Of a stretch of DNA of 9,975 nucleotides, positions 6,846 through 9,975 are shown piece by piece. This stretch comes from CAZBQG01 sp964493945 (lineage in GTDB: Bacteria; Pseudomonadota; Alphaproteobacteria; Rhodospirillales; UBA2165): NCBI GenBank assembly GCA_964493945.1, contig CAZBQG010000163.1:1-9975 (forward strand), given 5' to 3'. The notes beneath the pieces were generated by a model. It saw nothing but the letters and a program-made list of their open reading frames with translations. It had not been told where the DNA came from and made no database searches. How positions within the stretch are numbered: the first letter of the stretch is position 1; each line of letters starts with the position of its first letter. The position numbers were made by a program, and so were the translations under genes.

Positions 6846-8147
6846 ATGGTCTGGAAGGCGGGCGTGGGCCATCATGGGGGCATGCAAGGCGATGACGGGA
6901 TGAATGCCGGCGGGGTGCCGCCCCCCTTCCAGGTGATGGTCAAGCCCACCGGGCCCATCTGCAATCTGGATTGCACCTATTGTTATTACACGGAAAAGAA
7001 GGCGCTTTATCCTAAAGAACGCCGCTTCGCCATGAAGGAAGAGGTGCTGGAGACCCTCATCCGCGATTATCTGGCCGCCGGCCGGGACTGGCCCGGCCGG
7101 GAGCTTCTGTTTTCCTGGCAGGGTGGCGAGCCCACATTGTTGGGCGTGGATTTTTTTCGCCGCGTCGTCGAGTTGCAGGAAACCCACCGCCCGCAAGGCA
7201 AGACCGTGCTCAATGCCTTCCAGACCAACGGTGTCCTGCTGGACCGGGAGTGGGCCAGATTCTTCAAAGATAACAAATTCCTGGTAGGCATCAGCATCGA
7301 CGGCCCGCCCCGCCTGCATGATGCCAACCGCATCGACGTCAAGGGGGCAGACAGTTCGGAGCGCGTGCTGGACGGGCTGAAATTGCTGCAAGAACATGAT
7401 GTGGAGTTCAATACACTGACCGTCGTCAGCCGCGCCAATTTGCGCCAGGCCCGCGCTGTCTATCGGTACCTGAAAGAGGCTGGCGTCCAATATATGCAAT
7501 TCATTCCCGTCCTGGAGCGGCTGGTTGAGGCGGGGGGATGCCTCGCCGGGCCGCCCGTGCCTGGGGAAGACACCCACGGCCAGGTGGCGCCCTGGAGCCT
7601 GCCGCCGGCCGGATTGGGGATGTTTTTATGCCAATTATTCGATGAATGGGTGGCCCGCGATGTGGGGAGCATCTTTGTGCAGGGGTTCGATATTTTGCTG
7701 GAACAATGGATGGGTCAGCCGGCCAGCCTGTGCGTCTTCGCTGAAACCTGCGGCCAGGCTTTGGCCATGGAACATAATGGGGATTTGTTTTCCTGCGATC
7801 ATTATGTCTATGAGGAGCACCGATTGGGCAACATTACCGGTGCGCCCCTGGCCCAACTGGTACAGGCCCCGGCCCAAAAGAAATTCGGTCTGGATAAGCG
7901 CGAAAACCTCCCCCAATTCTGTCTGGATTGCGAATTTTTGCGCCTTTGCAACGGCGGCTGCCCCAAGCACCGCACCCAGTTGACGCCGGATGGCGAGCCA
8001 GGGCTCAATTATTTCTGCCCGTCTTACCGCCTTTTTTTCGCCCATGCGGCCCCCACCATGGAAGCCATGGCCGAAATGGTCCGGGCCGGCCGCCCGGCGG
8101 TGGATGCGCTGCCCATCAAAAGTAAGACGAAAAAGCGAAAAAAGTGA
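6846..8147 (+). CDS. anaerobic sulfatase-maturating enzyme (radical SAM, SPASM domain)
   Basis: This enzyme oxidises the active-site Cys (or Ser) of a sulfatase to formylglycine using SAM and iron-sulfur clusters, without oxygen. Residue numbers are from Met1 at 6846. The radical SAM motif is C39-x3-C43-x2-C46 (GPICNLDCTYCYYTEKK), followed by WQGGEP (91-96), QTNG (126-129) and SIDGP (150-154). The SPASM domain has cysteines at 296, 302, 317, 359, 362, 368, 372 and 391, with the same spacing as I recall for Clostridium perfringens anSME. Asp318 directly after C317 matches its proposed catalytic base. The real start is probably ATG 6900 (AAGG ten bases upstream), because family members begin shortly before PPFQVMVKPTGPICN; 6882 is a further option. 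The C-terminus is an unusually basic tail (KSKTKKRKK). Its divergent neighbour is a Cys-type sulfatase, the expected substrate. Confidence 0.93.
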   Translation: MVWKAGVGHHGGMQGDDGMNAGGVPPPFQVMVKPTGPICNLDCTYCYYTEKKALYPKERRFAMKEEVLETLIRDYLAAGRDWPGRELLFSWQGGEPTLLGVDFFRRVVELQETHRPQGKTVLNAFQTNGVLLDREWARFFKDNKFLVGISIDGPPRLHDANRIDVKGADSSERVLDGLKLLQEHDVEFNTLTVVSRANLRQARAVYRYLKEAGVQYMQFIPVLERLVEAGGCLAGPPVPGEDTHGQVAPWSLPPAGLGMFLCQLFDEWVARDVGSIFVQGFDILLEQWMGQPASLCVFAETCGQALAMEHNGDLFSCDHYVYEEHRLGNITGAPLAQLVQAPAQKKFGLDKRENLPQFCLDCEFLRLCNGGCPKHRTQLTPDGEPGLNYFCPSYRLFFAHAAPTMEAMAEMVRAGRPAVDALPIKSKTKKRKK

Positions 8148-8163
8148 TTTGATCCCTTAAGTT

Positions 8164-8736
8164 ATGGGATTAGGATGGTCCAAACGGCGCCGCTTTCAGG
8201 GAGAAAAATGGCGTGGTGGAGATCGTTCATGGTCTAAGCGGGGTGGCGGCACCGGGCCGGGTCGAACGTGCCCGGGCACAGGCAGCCTATGCGCGGGCCA
8301 GCGATCTGGCCCAGCGCACGACCGCCGCCCGGCCCATATACCTGTGGATATCTATGACGGGCAGACCATCCCCTTTGGCGATGGCGCCTTCGATTTCGTC
8401 ATGTTTGTCGATGTTTTGCATCACACCCTTGATCCCCATGCCCTTCTGGGCGAGGCCCGCCGGGTGGCCGGCCGGGGAATTCTCATCAAGGATCATCAGT
8501 GCGATGGTTTGGGGGCCGGTCAAATCCAGCGTTTCATGGATTGGTTCGGCAACGCGCCACACGGCGTGGCCCTGCCCCATAATTACTGGTCGAAGAAGCA
8601 ATGGGATAAGGCTTTTCTGGCTCTGGACCTCAAAATTCAGGTCTGGCACAGCCGTTTAGGGCTCTATCCCTTTCCCGCCAATCTAATCTTTGAACGATCC
8701 TTGCATTTTGCGGCACTTGTTGAATTCAAAGGTTGA
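8164..8736 (+). pseudogene. SAM-dependent methyltransferase with disrupted N-terminus
   Basis: From about codon 60 onward (8340-8736) the frame is a convincing class I methyltransferase: IPVDIYDGQTIPFGDGAF, then VMFVDVLHHTLDPHALLGEA, RRVAGRGILIKDH, RFMDWFGNAPHGVALPHNYW and a C-terminus RLGLYPFPANLIFERSLHF. The preceding ~55 codons in this frame are Gly/Arg/Pro-rich shadow sequence with no glycine motif I. The +1 neighbouring frame from GTG 8213 (with AGGGAG nine bases upstream) reads as protein instead (GVVEIVHGLSGVAAPG, ASDLAQRTT, AARPIYL), so coding jumps frames at about 8310-8335. Motif I, normally VLDVGCGxG after the AAPG-like turn, is not found in either frame, so more than one indel is likely. 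Most likely a decayed gene; an alternative is a short protein that starts late. It follows the maturase gene after 16 bp. Confidence 0.65.
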
Positions 8737-9063
8737 ACAAACCGTTTTTCCGAGGGCCTTGTTAACCTTTTTATTACTTTGTTATGGTCAGATGGGTGGG
8801 CTCGGTTTTTGTTGCAAACCGGGTGATTCTCCAGGGAATGGGCTGATATTATTTAAACTTTTCCAGAAAATTTCGGCCAAAACCGTGGATAGATTGCCCC
8901 TCAAAAAGGTCAGATAACCTTGACACCAGTAACGATTTTTGAGAAATTTGAGGGGTTAGCATCTAATGATGTAAGCAATTTCGGTAGGGAGGCATATGCC
9001 AATCGAAAATTGGTTTGCGTATTTTGGGCCGTAGGGACTCGCCCTGCTGAGGAGTAACGAAAC
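8737..9063. other. 327 bp non-coding leader region upstream of flp
   Basis: No convincing gene lies here. The base composition is more AT-rich than the flanking genes. Visible elements are a TTGACA box at 8920-8925, a perfect 10-base palindrome at 8991-9000 (ggcatatgcc), a directly adjoining hairpin 8999-9013 (ccaat/attgg around cgaaa), and the GAGGAG ribosome site at 9049-9054. No terminator was seen for the upstream methyltransferase remnant. Confidence 0.5.
8920..8948 (+). promoter_or_regulatory. possible sigma-70 promoter for the flp pilin gene
   Basis: A perfect TTGACA at 8920-8925 is followed 17 bases later by GAAATT (8943-8948), which matches the -10 consensus at only 3 of 6 positions. 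If used, it would give a leader of roughly 110 bases before flp. It is the best candidate in this intergenic region but is not proven. Confidence 0.35.
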
Positions 9064-9237
9064 ATGATCAAGCAAATGATGCGCTATATGAAAAGACTTT
9101 GGAACGATAGGTCAGGCGCGACTGCCATTGAATATGGATTGATCGCCGCGCTCATCGCCGTCATCATCATTGCTGCGGTCTCCATCCTTGGTACCGATTT
9201 GAGCAATCTGTTCAATGACATTTCCAATAAACTTTGA
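9064..9237 (+). CDS. flp: Flp/Fap family type IVb pilin
   Basis: This 57-residue pre-pilin is a classic Flp. A short basic leader (residues 1-18, ending NDRSG) is followed by ATAIEYGLIAALIAVIIIAA, the type IVb pilin N-terminus and membrane helix, and a short polar tail (LGTDLSNLFNDISNKL). Prepilin peptidase should cut after Gly18, leaving Glu and Tyr at mature positions 5 and 6 (Glu23, Tyr24), the family's invariant pair. The mature subunit would be about 39 residues and polymerises into Tad/Flp pili for surface attachment. A strong GAGGAG lies nine bases before ATG 9064. A terminator follows and then the matching peptidase gene cpaA. Regulation is probably transcriptional from the long leader upstream. 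Confidence 0.95.
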   Translation: MIKQMMRYMKRLWNDRSGATAIEYGLIAALIAVIIIAAVSILGTDLSNLFNDISNKL

Positions 9238-9290
9238 TCTAACCAAGGATCAAGCGGCCGGCCCGCCTAGGGCGGACATTTAACGAGTTT

Positions 9291-9340
9291 AGAAAAGCGC
9301 ATTGGGCGTTTATGACCACCCGGTGGCCGCTTTTCTTTTT
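9291..9340 (+). terminator. rho-independent terminator between flp and cpaA
   Basis: The arm agaaaagcg (9291-9299) pairs perfectly with cgcttttct (9328-9336), followed by more T residues to 9340. An inner hairpin (ccacc/ggtgg, 9316-9326) can stack within the loop. It lies 54 bases after the pilin stop, so it would end most flp transcripts and allow limited read-through to cpaA. A further small GC hairpin (ccgcc/ggcgg, 9263-9275) precedes it. Confidence 0.75.
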
Positions 9341-9362
9341 TCGCCGAGATAATCCATTCACC

Positions 9363-9929
9363 ATGGCTCCTTTCCTTATCGGGCAGTGGCTGGTGGCTGC
9401 ACTTTTTCTGTATGCGGTGGCCTACGGCATCATTTCCGATTTCCGCAGCCTTTTGATTCCCAACTGGACTTCCCTGACCATCCTCTTGATTTTTATTCCG
9501 GGCGGACTGCTGGCGGGGATGGAATTGGCCGCCATTGGGATGCATCTGGGGGTGGGCGCCGTCTTGTTTGTTTTGGGTGCTTTTTTGTTCTCCCGTGGGA
9601 TTATGGGTGGGGGAGATACGAAAATGCTGGCGGCAATTGGGGTCTGGGCGGGCCCTTCCGGCATCGGGGGGTATCTGATCTTGGTTGCCCTGTTGGGGGG
9701 GCTGTTGGCCCTGGCCGTATTGATTCTCCGCCGCCTGCCGGTCCCCCGCTGGTTGGGTGAACGGTTGGCTGTTTTGCCTTGGTTAGGGGGTGCCCCGGGC
9801 GCGGCCCAGCCCTTACCCTATGGCGTGGCGATTGGCTTGGCAGCCTTTTTATTGTTCTTTTTTTATGCGGATTTTCCCATTTCCTGGGATCGGCTGATTG
9901 GTCGGTCCCCATTGAGTGGTCCAGGTTGA
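9363..9929 (+). CDS. cpaA: prepilin peptidase CpaA/TadV (A24 aspartic protease)
   Basis: The 188-residue polytopic membrane protein cleaves the leader of Flp-type pre-pilins on the cytoplasmic face of the inner membrane. The two catalytic aspartates are visible: Asp26 in YGIISDFRSLLIPNW and Asp85 in the GxGD motif of GIMGGGDTKMLAAIG (numbered from Met at 9363). A late LPYGVAIGLAAF helix is typical of the family, and the length suits the short CpaA/TadV branch, which lacks the N-methylation domain of PilD. I chose ATG 9363 over ATG 9312 because the longer start lies within the flp terminator stem-loop and would add a charged leader (MTTRWPLFFFRRDNPFT) before the first membrane segment. Neither start has a strong ribosome site. 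The substrate is almost certainly the adjacent Flp. The rest of the Tad locus presumably continues beyond the window. Confidence 0.9.
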   Translation: MAPFLIGQWLVAALFLYAVAYGIISDFRSLLIPNWTSLTILLIFIPGGLLAGMELAAIGMHLGVGAVLFVLGAFLFSRGIMGGGDTKMLAAIGVWAGPSGIGGYLILVALLGGLLALAVLILRRLPVPRWLGERLAVLPWLGGAPGAAQPLPYGVAIGLAAFLLFFFYADFPISWDRLIGRSPLSGPG

Positions 9930-9975
9930 ATGTTAGTGCATGACCGGCCTATGGTCCATTGGAACGATGGGGTAT

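Noticed and set aside
6786..7577. 263-codon open frame on the - strand
   Set aside because: It is antisense to the maturase gene, has no recognisable motif, and overlaps the short divergent promoter region.
8762..8776. Possible CtrA-type site (TTAACC) upstream of flp
   Set aside because: Only one half-site is present; the second half at the expected 7-base spacing reads ATTA, not TTAA.
9930..9975. ATG at 9930 opening a frame to the window end (possible next Tad gene)
   Set aside because: Only 15 codons are visible, with no recognisable motif; it cannot be told from chance.

Overview
The window looks like chromosomal DNA from a moderately GC-rich Gram-negative bacterium, most likely an alphaproteobacterium. 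The basis is codon use, the style of the GST, UPF0104 and NatAB-like proteins, and a Tad/Flp pilus start (flp then cpaA). The genus cannot be told from the sequence alone.

Layout. (1) 1-711: the tail of a small hypothetical gene cut by the window edge, then a ~255 bp internally deleted IS30-family element. Both terminal inverted repeats and both ends of its transposase gene survive, but the middle is gone. A strong hairpin lies just beyond it. (2) 712-3247, + strand: a glutathione S-transferase-like gene, then a SAM-dependent methyltransferase and a UPF0104 (flippase-like) membrane protein whose start and stop codons overlap by 4 bp. (3) 3178-6749, - strand: a three-gene unit read from right to left. 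It holds a cytoplasmic-type, formylglycine-dependent sulfatase, the ATPase of a NatA-like ABC exporter, and its NatB-like ABC-2 permease. The ATPase frame is broken by an apparent single-base deletion. The permease gene runs 70 bp into the 3' end of the convergent UPF0104 gene. (4) 6846-8147, + strand: an anaerobic sulfatase-maturating enzyme (radical SAM/SPASM), divergent from the sulfatase. It has the complete set of eleven cluster-binding cysteines. (5) 8164-8736: a second methyltransferase whose C-terminal two thirds is well preserved but whose SAM-binding N-terminus is scrambled by frame changes, so probably a pseudogene. (6) 8737-9929: a leader region, a 57-residue Flp pilin gene, a rho-independent terminator, and the CpaA/TadV prepilin peptidase gene, which starts a Tad pilus locus continuing past the window.

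How the parts fit. The divergent pair at 6750-6845 gives a self-contained sulfatase system: the radical SAM enzyme would convert Cys53 of the sulfatase to formylglycine without oxygen. The ABC exporter downstream of the sulfatase may be co-transcribed, but it may be inactive if the frameshift is real. CpaA would cleave the Flp pre-pilin after Gly18. I found no CRISPR array, tRNA, rRNA or clearly new defence system. The points most worth checking are the IS30 deletion derivative, the ATPase frameshift, the sulfatase/maturase/exporter cluster, the decayed methyltransferase and the terminator between flp and cpaA.
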